The notes: generated by a model from the letters alone, not told the origin. A DNA stretch of 64,000 nt from CAZSWR01 sp964610885 (GCA_964610885.1 CAZSWR010000004.1:1-64000); one strand, 5' to 3'. Positions 54,879 through 63,346 are shown, counted from the stretch's first letter. Translations and numbers: made by a program.

Positions 54879-55901
54879 TTAGAGCGAATCGCAGTATTTG
54901 CGTTCGGTTCTGTTTTTGAAAGCTGCCTTGTGGTATGCGTAGCCGGCGATGAGAGGCATTGCAATTGTTGCCTCGGAGTACACCATTTGTTCGAAAGTGG
55001 TTTCCACTTTGCCCCAAGAGCTTGCTTCCTTGAGGGTCGAGCCGGAGAGGCCGCCGTCGCGTTCGTCGGCAACGGTGATCTGGACGGCATATTTGTGCAT
55101 AGGCGCTTCGACGTCGAGCACTTCGCAGGCCACCACGATGTCTTGTGTGAAGTTTTTGGGCACGCCGCCACCGATCATTAGGATACCCGAATCTTTGGAT
55201 TGCATTTTGATGCGAGTCAGCTCGAGGAAGTCCTTCGCGCTATCGATCGAAACGTGGGATTCGGGATTGTTGAATTGGTGATGCACGAAGCCGAATCCGG
55301 CCGAGCAATCCGAGAAAGCCGGGCAGAAGATAGGTACGCGCTTTTCGTAGCAAGTGCGGACGACGGAACCTTCGCCTTTTTTATTGAGCACGAGCCATTT
55401 GCCCATCTCTTCGATGAACTCGCGCGAGCTGAATGGGCGGTGTTCGAGCGAATTGCAGATCTCGGCGATTGTCATATCGCAGACGCGGAGGTCTTCTTCG
55501 TCGATAAACGTATCGTAGATGCGGTCAACCATTTGTTCGCGAAGCACGTTATCGTCCACGAAGGGCGTACCCTGATAGTGATGGAAACCGAGGGCTTCGA
55601 GGTAGTCCTGGTCGACGATGTTTGCGCCGGTGGAAACGATTGCGTCCACCATATTGTTGCGCACCATGTCCACGACAACGTCTTTGAGGCCGGCGCTGAA
55701 AAGCGAACCGGCGAGAGTAAGAATAACGGTACAATCCTTGTCGGCGACCATTTTTTCGAAAATTGTAGCTGCGCGGTGCAAGTTGCGCGCTTGGAATGCC
55801 ATTTTGCCCATTGCATCGACGAGAGGTACGACGTTGTGAGCTTTGATGTCGATGTGTTCGACGAGGCGATTAGGATTCAGAATGTCTTTTTTCTCAGGCA
55901 T
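54879..55901 (-). CDS. Deoxyhypusine synthase-family protein
   Basis: The 340-residue protein matches deoxyhypusine synthase throughout. It has a Rossmann-like core with LTLAGSLFSAGLKD and AIVSTGANIVDQD, then CPAFSDCSAGFGF, IGGGVPKNF, and the active-site lysine motif KEASSWGKVE (about 295-304). In eukaryotes and archaea it transfers aminobutyl from spermidine to a lysine of eIF5A/aIF5A. Bacteria lack that target; bacterial homologues may instead act on polyamines (homospermidine synthase-like) or EF-P-like proteins. It is monocistronic with a strong terminator. Confidence 0.9.
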   Translation of the reverse strand: MPEKKDILNPNRLVEHIDIKAHNVVPLVDAMGKMAFQARNLHRAATIFEKMVADKDCTVILTLAGSLFSAGLKDVVVDMVRNNMVDAIVSTGANIVDQDYLEALGFHHYQGTPFVDDNVLREQMVDRIYDTFIDEEDLRVCDMTIAEICNSLEHRPFSSREFIEEMGKWLVLNKKGEGSVVRTCYEKRVPIFCPAFSDCSAGFGFVHHQFNNPESHVSIDSAKDFLELTRIKMQSKDSGILMIGGGVPKNFTQDIVVACEVLDVEAPMHKYAVQITVADERDGGLSGSTLKEASSWGKVETTFEQMVYSEATIAMPLIAGYAYHKAAFKNRTERKYCDSL

Positions 55902-56002
55902 TTATCTCTCCGAAATAAATAACAAAAAACAAGCATCAGAGGGCTGCTGGAATAAGTTAATTGTATGAGCAGCCCCACGAGCGATATATTCGGCAATGGC
56001 CG

Positions 56003-56041
56003 AAAAAAAAGCGTCGTGCAAAACATGCATAACGCTTTTTA
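56003..56041. terminator. Terminator after bS22
   Basis: A-run, AGCGT...TGCA, loop, TGCAT...ACGCT, T5: a hairpin with A/T tracts on both sides, 5 bp beyond the bS22 stop on the minus strand. Confidence 0.82.
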
Positions 56042-56045
56042 GTTG

Positions 56046-56141
56046 TTAACGATTACGTTTTTTATGTCTGTTCTTACGCAATCTTTTTTTTCTTTTGTGA
56101 GTAGCCATTTTATGGCGTTTTCTCTTTTTTCCGCAGGGCAT
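56046..56141 (-). CDS. bS22-like small ribosomal protein (AURKAIP1/COX24 domain)
   Basis: This 31-residue, extremely basic peptide begins MPCGKKRKRHKMATHKRK. Its Lys/Arg/His composition and the HKRKKRLRKNRHKK core match the short AURKAIP1/COX24-domain proteins known from Bacteroidota, homologues of bS22 and mitochondrial mS38. The ATG at 56141 has GGAG 6-10 bp upstream, and a terminator follows. It probably binds the small ribosomal subunit. Automated callers would miss it because it is so short. Confidence 0.9.
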   Translation of the reverse strand: MPCGKKRKRHKMATHKRKKRLRKNRHKKRNR

Positions 56142-56318
56142 AGTAACTCCGGATTAATTTATTAAAAAATACTGGATTAACTACAGAATCCGAATTTTGT
56201 GCTGTGCACATATCGGACGATCAAATCGCGGATGCAGTCCGGCCCAACCCGAAACCGGGTTTGGGGATTATGATAAAGTGTCAAAGAGCCGGACATGACC
56301 CGAAGAAATTAAGCAGGA

Positions 56319-56615
56319 TTATTCCGCTTGTCCTTGCATTTTGTCGTTTACCTTCGTCAAAAATTCGGGAGAAGGCTTGAAAACCGGAACGTATCTTTTC
56401 TCGAGAGGGACCAAATCGCCAGTCTTGGGATTGCGGGCCATACGGGGTTTTCTGCTTTTATGTTTGAACACGCCAAAGCCGCGCAGTTCAATTCTTTTTC
56501 CATCTGAGATAGCCGAAATGATGCTTGAAAAAACGCCGTCAACCACGGCTTTGGTTTCGATTTTGGTAAGCCCGGTTGATTTTGCGATTTCATCAACAAT
56601 ATCTGCTTTTGTCAT
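56319..56615 (-). CDS. HU/IHF-family DNA-binding protein
   Basis: This 98-residue nucleoid protein has N-terminal helices MTKADIVDEIAKSTGL and the beta-arm tip GRKPRMARNPKTG-like segment (HKSRKPRMARNPKTGDLVPL, about 52-71) that bends DNA at the minor groove, ending with VPVFKPS. The length fits HU or the IHF subunits; which one cannot be decided. A -7-like TAAATTTG lies at 56671-56678 upstream. Confidence 0.93.
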   Translation of the reverse strand: MTKADIVDEIAKSTGLTKIETKAVVDGVFSSIISAISDGKRIELRGFGVFKHKSRKPRMARNPKTGDLVPLEKRYVPVFKPSPEFLTKVNDKMQGQAE

Positions 56616-56670
56616 ATTATCCCACCTTAATTTTAAAAAACAAAAAAAGTTTCTAACATGTTTAAGAATT

Positions 56671-56678
56671 CAAATTTA
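56671..56678 (-). promoter_or_regulatory. Possible -7 element for the HU-family gene
   Basis: TAAATTTG on the minus strand fits TAnnTTTG, 55 bp before the start codon. The nearest TTTG upstream is only 13 bp away, so the -33 part is missing. Confidence 0.35.
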
Positions 56679-56812
56679 CAAAATTTCCGTGCAAAGAAAA
56701 AAACATTTTTGAAAAATATTTTTCAAGAGCAATTCAGTGTTTGAATTTTACACATAATAGAAGTAATTTAGTAGTTTGAGAAAATTGCATAATTAATGCA
56801 GGGATTTTTGTC

Positions 56813-57655
56813 GTGAACTGGAACCAAGAACTAACACAAGATGACTCAAGCCGTCAGCAGGCTGTCCGCGAGTGCGGTGCTCTACCGCGCCACATCGCTG
56901 TGATTATGGACGGCAATGGCCGTTGGGCCGTCGAAAGGAATTTCTCGCGCTCCGAGGGCCACCGCCAAGGAATCGAGACAGTACGCGAAATCGTCAAGGC
57001 TTCGTCCCAGATCGGCGTCAAATATCTTACTCTTTATGCGTTCTCTGTCGAAAATTGGAAACGCCCCTCGGCCGAGGTTGGCGTCCTGATGAAACTTCTT
57101 GAGCTATACCTGCGTAAGGAAATTGACGAATTGCACAAGAATAACGTCAGGTTTATGACTATTGGCCGGCTGAGTTCGCTCCCGAAAGCCATTCAGAAAC
57201 TTGTTATCAACTCCACCGAAAAGACAAAAAACAATACGGGCCTGACGCTCACTCTCGCCCTCAGCTACAGCGGCCGGTGGGACATCGTCCGGGCAGTGCA
57301 AATGATTGCCCTCGACGTCCGCCGCGGCAAAGTCTCGCCCGAAGATATCAACGAAGAGTTCTTTTCGAACCAATTGCAAACAAACGGTATCCCCGACCCA
57401 GACCTGATGATCCGCACCAGCGGAGAAATGCGGCTTAGCAACTTCTTGCTCTGGGAAATGGCTTACGGCGAAATGTACATCTGCGATAAGTTTTGGCCCG
57501 ATTTCTCCCGCGAAGACTTATATAAAGCTATAGAAAATTATGCCGGACGCGAAAGGCGATTTGGCAAAACTTCCGCTCAAATTACTAACGAAGAAGAGAA
57601 TGAAAGTAAAAAATTTTCAATACAAAGAGTCATTAATGCTATCAAAACGAAGTAA
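56813..57655 (+). CDS. uppS: Undecaprenyl diphosphate synthase (UppS/IspU)
   Basis: This cis-prenyltransferase makes the C55 lipid carrier for peptidoglycan and LPS. It has the DGNGRWA motif (about 31-37, catalytic Asp), GHRQGIE, YAFSVENWKRP, and the C-terminal RTSGEMRLSNFLLWEMAYGEM. The 280-residue length includes a short extra tail. Translation starts at a GTG (56813) with AGGGA upstream. Its 3' end overlaps the bamA start by 20 bp, placing isoprenoid lipid and outer-membrane assembly in one transcript. Confidence 0.94.
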   Translation: MNWNQELTQDDSSRQQAVRECGALPRHIAVIMDGNGRWAVERNFSRSEGHRQGIETVREIVKASSQIGVKYLTLYAFSVENWKRPSAEVGVLMKLLELYLRKEIDELHKNNVRFMTIGRLSSLPKAIQKLVINSTEKTKNNTGLTLTLALSYSGRWDIVRAVQMIALDVRRGKVSPEDINEEFFSNQLQTNGIPDPDLMIRTSGEMRLSNFLLWEMAYGEMYICDKFWPDFSREDLYKAIENYAGRERRFGKTSAQITNEEENESKKFSIQRVINAIKTK

Positions 57656-59999
57656 AACAGTACTCCTGCTATTCTTTGCCTTATTTATGGCAAACAATGC
57701 CTTCGGGCAGTATCAGCAAACAAAACTTACTATTGTGGGTATCGACGTGGAAGGAAACCAGTTTTCCGACCCGCAGACCATAATCGCACTGACGGGCTTA
57801 AGGATCGGCGAGCAAATTGTCTATCCGTCCGACAACAAATTGCAGCTCGCAATAAAGGCTCTCTGGAATCGGCACCAATTTTCTGACGTGGACATCGTCG
57901 CCGACAAGATCAACCAAATGGGCGTTTTCCTGCGTATCAAAGTCCGTGAATTTCATCGGCTTAGCTCGATTCGTTTCGATGGAAACTCCAAAATGTCGTC
58001 CGAGAAACTTAAGAAAGAAGTTGGCCTCTTCACCGGAGATATCCTCTCGCCGAACGACATCTATTTGGCCAAAAGGAAACTTCTCAAGCTCTACGCCGGG
58101 GACGGGCTGGCCCACGCCCGTATCGAGGCCAAAACCGAAGCTACCGATACTAATTACTACGACCGGCTGGTTATGACAATCGCCGAAGGATCAGAATTCT
58201 ATTGCGAAACCCTTGACTTCGTTGGGAATACGCATTTCACCAGCGGAAAGCTGGCCAGCGCCTTCGACGACACGCATACGAAACATTGGTGGCAATTCTG
58301 GCGTTCGTCCAAGTTCGACCTGAATAAATACAAAAAAGACAAGGAATTACTGATAAAATTCTATCGCGAAAAGGGCTTCATCGATGCCGAAATCCTGAAG
58401 GATACCGTTATCTATGACGAAGAAAAAGGCGAATGCCACATCACGGTCAATGTCCGCGAAGGGAATCCTTATTATATTAGGAATATCACATTCCAAGGCA
58501 ATACTGTTTACGCCTCCGACGTGCTCAAGAAACGCTTAGATTTCAAAAAGGGCGACCCTTACGATTCGGAAACATTCAAAATGAACATGAACGGCAACGC
58601 CGAGCAGACCGATGCGCTTTCTGCATATTTGGACAACGGCTACCTGCGCTCCGCCATGATGGCCGAGGAAACCCGAATCCAACCCGATTCGGTCGATATT
58701 AACGTCCAAGTGCTCGAGGGCGAACGCTTCACGGTTCGAAAGATCGATATAGTCGGGAACCGCGCCACCAAAGACAAAGTGGTCCGCCGCGAACTCTACA
58801 CACAACCCGGCGATTATTTCTCGCGCTCGGCAATGATCCGCAGCGTCCGTGCGCTCGGCGCATTGAACTTCTTCAATCCCGAAGCGCTCAAACCAGACGT
58901 AAAATTATTAGACAACAACAAAGTCGATCTGATCTACAAGGTCGAGGAACGCTCCACCTCACAGGTGAACGCCTCGGTTGGTTTTGCCGGTTCTTTCGGT
59001 ATCACCGGTTCGATTGGCCTATCGTTCAACAATTTCTCGCTCACCGAACCGTTCCTTGGCGGCGCCGGGCAGGTGTTGAACTTCAACTGGGAGTTTGGCC
59101 AGCTGAGCCGCTACCAGACGCTTTCGCTCGGTTTCACAGAACCGTGGTTCATGGACCAACCGACCACACTCGGATTCAACGTTTACAATTCATACATTCG
59201 ATACAATTACGAAATGAAACGTACCGGTATTTCCGTAAATATTGGTAGGCGTTTCCACTGGCCGGACGATTACTTCCGTGGGGACTTGACGTTTAGCGCC
59301 CAACGCAACGACGTCGGCGATTACACCTCTTCGATATACTACCGCGCAGGTATAACTAATGAATACTCTGTCGGGCTATCCATCTCCCGCGTCAGTTTGG
59401 ACAACATGTTCTTCCCTGCCCACGGCTCGCGTTTCTCGGTTTCGTCGCAATGGGCCATGGGCGCTGCCGGAATCGGTAACACTGATTATATTAAGAATTC
59501 GGCCCGCTTCGACATGGTGCACCCGATTTGGTCCGTCGAGAACAATCCGAAGCTGGTTCTTTACCTGAGCACGAACTGGGGCTATATCACTGGTATCAAA
59601 AGCGATACGACCATCTCCCCTATCGAGTTGTACTACATGGGCGGCAATGGCCTGAGCGGATTCAGCGTTACGCCACTGCGCGGATACGACGACCAAACCA
59701 TCGGCCCTACGGGCGGCGGCCGTGTGATGATTCGCAACACAGCCGAGCTTCGTTTCGTTTTGGCCCAGAACCCAATGCCGATCTACGTTTACGGTTTTGG
59801 CGAGGCGGGCAACGTGTGGAGTTCGATGAAATCTTCGGATCCGTTTTCGCTCAAACGTTCGGCCGGTATTGGTATCCAATTGTTCATGAATCCCATCGGC
59901 CTAATCGGCTTCAGCTATGGCTATGGATTCGATCCGCCAACAGGATCGCTGACGAAATCTGGATGGCGATTCCTTTTCCATTTTGGAAATCAACAGTAA
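57636..59999 (+). CDS. bamA: Outer-membrane assembly factor BamA
   Basis: This 787-residue essential protein inserts beta-barrel proteins into the outer membrane. A signal peptide (to about residue 25) is followed by five POTRA domains at about 28-400 (GIDVEGNQFSDPQTI; FDGNSKMSSEKLKKEV; FVGNTHFTSGKL; ITFQGNTVYASDVLKK; DIVGNRATKDKVVRRE). The Omp85 barrel carries the RGY loop motif (PLRGYDDQTIG, about 680), and the C-terminus is rich in aromatics. The ATG at 57636 gives a proper signal peptide; earlier in-frame starts lie inside uppS. The next genes encode its Skp-like chaperones. Confidence 0.94.
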   Translation: MLSKRSKTVLLLFFALFMANNAFGQYQQTKLTIVGIDVEGNQFSDPQTIIALTGLRIGEQIVYPSDNKLQLAIKALWNRHQFSDVDIVADKINQMGVFLRIKVREFHRLSSIRFDGNSKMSSEKLKKEVGLFTGDILSPNDIYLAKRKLLKLYAGDGLAHARIEAKTEATDTNYYDRLVMTIAEGSEFYCETLDFVGNTHFTSGKLASAFDDTHTKHWWQFWRSSKFDLNKYKKDKELLIKFYREKGFIDAEILKDTVIYDEEKGECHITVNVREGNPYYIRNITFQGNTVYASDVLKKRLDFKKGDPYDSETFKMNMNGNAEQTDALSAYLDNGYLRSAMMAEETRIQPDSVDINVQVLEGERFTVRKIDIVGNRATKDKVVRRELYTQPGDYFSRSAMIRSVRALGALNFFNPEALKPDVKLLDNNKVDLIYKVEERSTSQVNASVGFAGSFGITGSIGLSFNNFSLTEPFLGGAGQVLNFNWEFGQLSRYQTLSLGFTEPWFMDQPTTLGFNVYNSYIRYNYEMKRTGISVNIGRRFHWPDDYFRGDLTFSAQRNDVGDYTSSIYYRAGITNEYSVGLSISRVSLDNMFFPAHGSRFSVSSQWAMGAAGIGNTDYIKNSARFDMVHPIWSVENNPKLVLYLSTNWGYITGIKSDTTISPIELYYMGGNGLSGFSVTPLRGYDDQTIGPTGGGRVMIRNTAELRFVLAQNPMPIYVYGFGEAGNVWSSMKSSDPFSLKRSAGIGIQLFMNPIGLIGFSYGYGFDPPTGSLTKSGWRFLFHFGNQQ

Positions 60000-60012
60000 T
60001 TAGTTAATTTTG
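59983..60012 (+). promoter_or_regulatory. Bacteroidota-type promoter for the first skp-like gene
   Basis: TTG at 59983-59985 and TAATTTTG at 60005-60012 are 19 bp apart, matching TTTG-N19-TAnnTTTG. The promoter overlaps the bamA 3' end and starts 55 bp before the ATG. It lets the chaperone gene be expressed apart from bamA. Confidence 0.6.
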
Positions 60013-60066
60013 CTGATTATATAAATTTGACAATCAAGTAAACATTTTTTATCTTAGGAGTTCATT

Positions 60067-60591
60067 ATGTCGAAAATCAAACTGTGCATCATTGCCATCA
60101 CCTGCATGGCACTATTCTCGGGTAAAGCATTTGCTCAAAAAGGCTTCATCGTGGGCGTCGTGGACGTGGAAAACGTCGCCAAACAATTGAAAGAAACCGA
60201 AGACGCCGACAAACTTATCCGCGATATGTCGAAGATTCTGAATGATTCGCTCGTCAAACTTCAGGAAGACTTCCAGAAAAGAGTCGAACAATATCAGAAA
60301 CAACAAGGAATGATGTCGCAAGACCAGAAGACAAAAGAAGAAACTTCGCTCAAAGGCACACAAGACCAATTAGTGCAATTGCGCCAAAGCATGCTCGACG
60401 AAATCGGCAAAAAACGCGAAGAATTGCTCACACCGATTCGCGCCAAAGTCAAAGATGCTATTGATGCAGTCGCCAAAGACGAAGGCATGAGCCTCGTACT
60501 CGAAAAGGGCGCAACCAACTCCGTAGTCCTCTATTTCGAGGATAAATACGACATTACTTTCCGCGTGATCGATAGAATCAAACGCAAATAA
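60067..60591 (+). CDS. Skp/OmpH-family periplasmic chaperone 1
   Basis: The 174-residue protein has a signal peptide (to about residue 22) and then the Skp shape. A short beta strand (IVGVVDVENVAKQL) leads to a long charged helical hairpin (about 40-130, many Lys/Glu/Gln), returning to DEGMSLVLEKGATNSVVLYF. Skp trimers hold unfolded outer-membrane proteins in the periplasm before delivery to BamA. It lies 67 bp after bamA, has its own promoter, and has a second, longer homologue 215 bp downstream. Confidence 0.88.
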   Translation: MSKIKLCIIAITCMALFSGKAFAQKGFIVGVVDVENVAKQLKETEDADKLIRDMSKILNDSLVKLQEDFQKRVEQYQKQQGMMSQDQKTKEETSLKGTQDQLVQLRQSMLDEIGKKREELLTPIRAKVKDAIDAVAKDEGMSLVLEKGATNSVVLYFEDKYDITFRVIDRIKRK

Positions 60592-60612
60592 TTGCAAAGC
60601 GAAATCTACGAA

Positions 60613-60724
60613 GGCAGGGCCAATCGCTCGAGGTGAAATCCCACTGAGGGTTCCGGCGGCAGTGGCCCTGCCAATTCTTTGAGACGCTTGAACTGATTTT
60701 CGGTTCGGCAGGCCGGGCCGAAAA
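60613..60724 (+). ncRNA. Structured intergenic RNA candidate between two skp-like genes
   Basis: Two stem-loops are seen. In the first (60613-60672), GGCAGGG pairs with CCCTGCC at the base and CCACTG with CAGTGG inside. In the second (60697-60724), TTTTCGG pairs with CCGAAAA, extended by wobble pairs and CGG/CCG, and is followed by a T-rich ATTGTTTC. The layout resembles a leader with an attenuator-type hairpin ahead of the ompH gene at 60807. It matches no riboswitch class I know. It could also be a structured mRNA spacer or a small RNA. Confidence 0.5.
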
Positions 60725-60806
60725 TTGTTTCAAATACTCACCACGGAGATAAATGGCAAAAACAGTACTTCGTTACCGGGTATGTTAAAAAATTGAAAAT
60801 CAAAAG

Positions 60807-61577
60807 ATGAAACACACAATCAAATCGCTCATTCTTTGCGCTCTCGTAGCTACTGTTTTCGCGCCCTCTTGGCTTTCTGCCCAAAGGGTTGGCTTCGTTG
60901 CCTCGGACCTGATTCGCGAAAAATTCCCCGATGCCCAACAGGCCGACCAAAGGATTAAATCGGTCGTCGAGGAATGGAAGCGCGAATTGGACGGCATGGA
61001 GAAATCAATCGAATCCGCCGAAGCTGATATACGCAAGAATAGGCTGATTTGGAGCGACGACGAAAAAGCTCTCAAAGACAAAGACCTCGAAACGCTCAAA
61101 GCCCAATATCGGGAATTCTCTCGCAAGAAATTCGAACCGAATGGCGAATACGACGCCACCGTGAAAACCATTATGAAACCCGTCGAAGAAAAGATTTATG
61201 CCGCCATCCAAGAGGTCTCTGCCGACGAAGGATACGACATTATCTGGGACAAAAGCGTCAGCCCGCTGGTCTATACAAACTTCAAATACGACCTGACCGT
61301 CAAGGTGCTTCGGAAATTGGGCGTGGACGTCAAGAAACTCGAAGAAGAACTTAAAGAAAAAATCGCCAAAGACCCGAGAAATCAGAAAAAAGGCTCGAAA
61401 CAACCGGCAAGCTCCACCCCTGCGCCGGCTCGCTCGCGCGACAGATTGAAGCAAGCTCAAGAAAAGCAAGACCAAGACTTAATGAAGGACTCGAAAAACC
61501 AGCCTTCGCCCGAAGAACAGAAGAAAAAAGAAGAAGAGCAGAAAAAGCTCGAAGAAATGAAAAAGAACCCTAAATAA
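60807..61577 (+). CDS. Skp/OmpH-family periplasmic chaperone 2, long form
   Basis: The 256-residue protein has a signal peptide (to about residue 23) and the Skp core RVGFVASDLIREKFPDAQQADQ, helical arms and DEGYDIIWDKSVSPLVYTN. Unlike the first copy it carries a C-terminal tail of about 85 residues, rich in Lys, Glu, Gln, Pro and Ser (about 170-256), probably disordered or coiled coil. It is 8 bp before lpxD and follows the structured intergenic stretch. The two paralogues may serve different clients. Confidence 0.85.
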   Translation: MKHTIKSLILCALVATVFAPSWLSAQRVGFVASDLIREKFPDAQQADQRIKSVVEEWKRELDGMEKSIESAEADIRKNRLIWSDDEKALKDKDLETLKAQYREFSRKKFEPNGEYDATVKTIMKPVEEKIYAAIQEVSADEGYDIIWDKSVSPLVYTNFKYDLTVKVLRKLGVDVKKLEEELKEKIAKDPRNQKKGSKQPASSTPAPARSRDRLKQAQEKQDQDLMKDSKNQPSPEEQKKKEEEQKKLEEMKKNPK

Positions 61578-61585
61578 GCAAAACT

Positions 61586-62641
61586 ATGCCAGTAAAAATT
61601 TCATATACGTGCGCCGATATCGCAGCCTTTTCGGGCGGCGTGGTCGAGGGCAATCCCAACAAGGTGATAACCGCCCTCGGCAGAATCGAAACCGCAACAG
61701 CGGACGAAATATCATTCTTTGCGAATCCCAAATACGCAAAGCACCTCGAAACCACTCACGCCGGCTGCCTATTCGTGGAGAGGAGTTTCCACTCCGATGC
61801 GCTCGATCAGCATACGGTGCTAATCCGTGTGGACAATCCATACGTTGCATTCGTGATGTTGCTGAAACGCATCGATGCCGGGCGCTCCCGAAAACCTGCG
61901 GGTGTCCACCCCACGGCCATCATCGGCGAAGGCTGCTCGATCGATAGTTCAGCGCACATCGGATCCGGATGCGTCGTGGGATCGGAATGCACAATCGGGA
62001 AAAATGTCGTCATACTCCCCGGAGCGATTATCGAAGACTTCTGCTCGATCGGCGAGGGCACTTTGATTCATTCCGGTGTGGTATTGCGCGAAGACACACA
62101 GATCGGCACGAATTGCATCATCCACTCCGGCGCAGTAATCGGTGGCGACGGCTTCGGCTTCGTCGAGGACGCAAAAGGCGCTTACCACAAAATTCCTCAG
62201 TTGGGCAACGTCGTTATCGGCGACGACGTCGAGATCGGTTGCAATACGACAGTGGACCGCGCAATGATTGGCTCGACAATTATCGAAAACGGTGTGAAAA
62301 TCGACAACTTAGTGCAAGTGGCCCACAACGTCTGTATCGGCGAAAGCACAGGCATTGCTTCGCAGGCTGGTGTCTCCGGCAGCTCGCACATCGGCAAACG
62401 AAATCGCTTCGGCGGCCAAGTGGGCGTGGCCGGCCACTTAACAACTGCCGACGACGTTACACTGATGGCCCAATCCGGCGTCGCCAAATCGATCCCGGAA
62501 CCTGGCGTGTACTTCGGCTCGCCTGTTCGCGAACGAATGAAAGCATTCAAGATCGAGGCCGCCATCTCCAATCTGACCGAAACGCTCAGAGAAATTGGCA
62601 GAATGAAAAAAGATATCGAAGAATTAAAAAAGAACGGATAA
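61586..62641 (+). CDS. lpxD: UDP-3-O-acylglucosamine N-acyltransferase
   Basis: The third committed enzyme of lipid A synthesis; it adds a second acyl chain to UDP-3-O-acyl-glucosamine. The 351-residue protein has the N-terminal uridine-binding domain (ISFFANPKYAKHL) and then left-handed-helix hexapeptide repeats from about 110 to 310. The catalytic His lies in IDNLVQVAHNVCIG (about 247), with the GGDGFGFVED insertion before it. It is directly after the second ompH gene, as in many Gram-negatives. fabZ and lpxA do not follow here. Confidence 0.94.
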   Translation: MPVKISYTCADIAAFSGGVVEGNPNKVITALGRIETATADEISFFANPKYAKHLETTHAGCLFVERSFHSDALDQHTVLIRVDNPYVAFVMLLKRIDAGRSRKPAGVHPTAIIGEGCSIDSSAHIGSGCVVGSECTIGKNVVILPGAIIEDFCSIGEGTLIHSGVVLREDTQIGTNCIIHSGAVIGGDGFGFVEDAKGAYHKIPQLGNVVIGDDVEIGCNTTVDRAMIGSTIIENGVKIDNLVQVAHNVCIGESTGIASQAGVSGSSHIGKRNRFGGQVGVAGHLTTADDVTLMAQSGVAKSIPEPGVYFGSPVRERMKAFKIEAAISNLTETLREIGRMKKDIEELKKNG

Positions 62642-62681
62642 CCTCTCGCGATTTCATCCGTTTAGTTTATAGTTTGAAATG

Positions 62682-62689
62682 TATGTTTG
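62682..62689 (+). promoter_or_regulatory. Possible promoter for the HMA protein gene
   Basis: TATGTTTG matches TAnnTTTG, with a TTTA in roughly the -33 position 18 bp upstream, 28 bp before the start codon. A near-consensus GGAG ribosome binding site follows at about 62709-62712. Confidence 0.45.
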
Positions 62690-62717
62690 TTTTATCAATA
62701 TAATTATAGGAGTTTAA

Positions 62718-63191
62718 ATGAAAACCAGAATCGCATCCATCCTTGGCCTCGTGGCCATCCTCTTCGCAGTTAGCTTCGCCCAGGCAGCCAACAAAGAAAT
62801 CAAAATCAAAACCAATGCAGACTGCGACCATTGCAAACAAGCAATCGAAAAAGCTCTCAAAGCAACTGACGGCGTTACAGACGCCACCGTGGACGTCAAA
62901 ACCAAAACAGCAACCGTTAAATATGACGACGCAAAGACCAATCCCACAAAGATTAGAAAAGCAATCGTCGCCAGCGGCTACAATGCCGACAAAATGAAAG
63001 CCAAAGCCGCCAAAGCCGGCTGCTCAGACGATAAATGCAAAGACGCAAAGAATTGCAAAGACGCCAAAGCAGAATGCAAAGACAAAAAAGCCGATGCTAA
63101 AACAGATTGCAAAGATGCCAAAGCAACAGGCAAATGCAGCAAATCCTGCAAAGACAAAAAATCATGCGAAAAACCCACAGAAGTGAAATAA
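62718..63191 (+). CDS. Secreted HMA-domain protein with a Cys/Lys-rich tail
   Basis: The 157-residue protein has a signal peptide (to about residue 23) and a heavy-metal-associated domain (about 25-92) with the metal motif DCDHCKQ (CxxC). A 60-residue tail follows, made of Lys, Ala, Asp and ten cysteines in CKD/CKDAK-type spacings. The HMA domain likely binds Cu(I) or another soft metal. The cysteine-rich tail may act as a metal sponge or form disulphides in the periplasm. It has a candidate promoter and terminator of its own and no P-type ATPase neighbour. Confidence 0.83.
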   Translation: MKTRIASILGLVAILFAVSFAQAANKEIKIKTNADCDHCKQAIEKALKATDGVTDATVDVKTKTATVKYDDAKTNPTKIRKAIVASGYNADKMKAKAAKAGCSDDKCKDAKNCKDAKAECKDKKADAKTDCKDAKATGKCSKSCKDKKSCEKPTEVK

Positions 63192-63218
63192 TCCATCTTT
63201 CATGGGCACAAACACCAA

Positions 63219-63250
63219 AGGCTCGCTTCTATTGAGGCGAGCCTCTTTTT
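63219..63250 (+). terminator. Terminator of the HMA protein gene
   Basis: AGGCTCGC and GCGAGCCT form a perfect 8-bp stem followed by CTTTTTA. Confidence 0.9.
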
Positions 63251-63346
63251 ATGTACAGACAAAGATTGAATTGAGTTAACCATCCGACGACTCTCGGATA
63301 TTTTTTGATTTTGATTTTGACTTTGGCTCTTCGCTTTTTTGTATTG

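Noticed and set aside
56142..56318. Possible tRNA between bS22 and the HU gene
   Set aside because: There are GC-rich inverted bits (ACCCGAAACCGGGTTT) but no T-loop GTTCRA motif or acceptor stem.
57540..57635. Extended bamA start inside uppS
   Set aside because: The extension has no signal-peptide character; the signal peptide begins at the ATG at 57636.
60613..60672. Cobalamin or TPP-type riboswitch
   Set aside because: A faint GGTGAAATCC resemblance exists, but the conserved core boxes of either class are absent; it is listed only as a structured RNA candidate.
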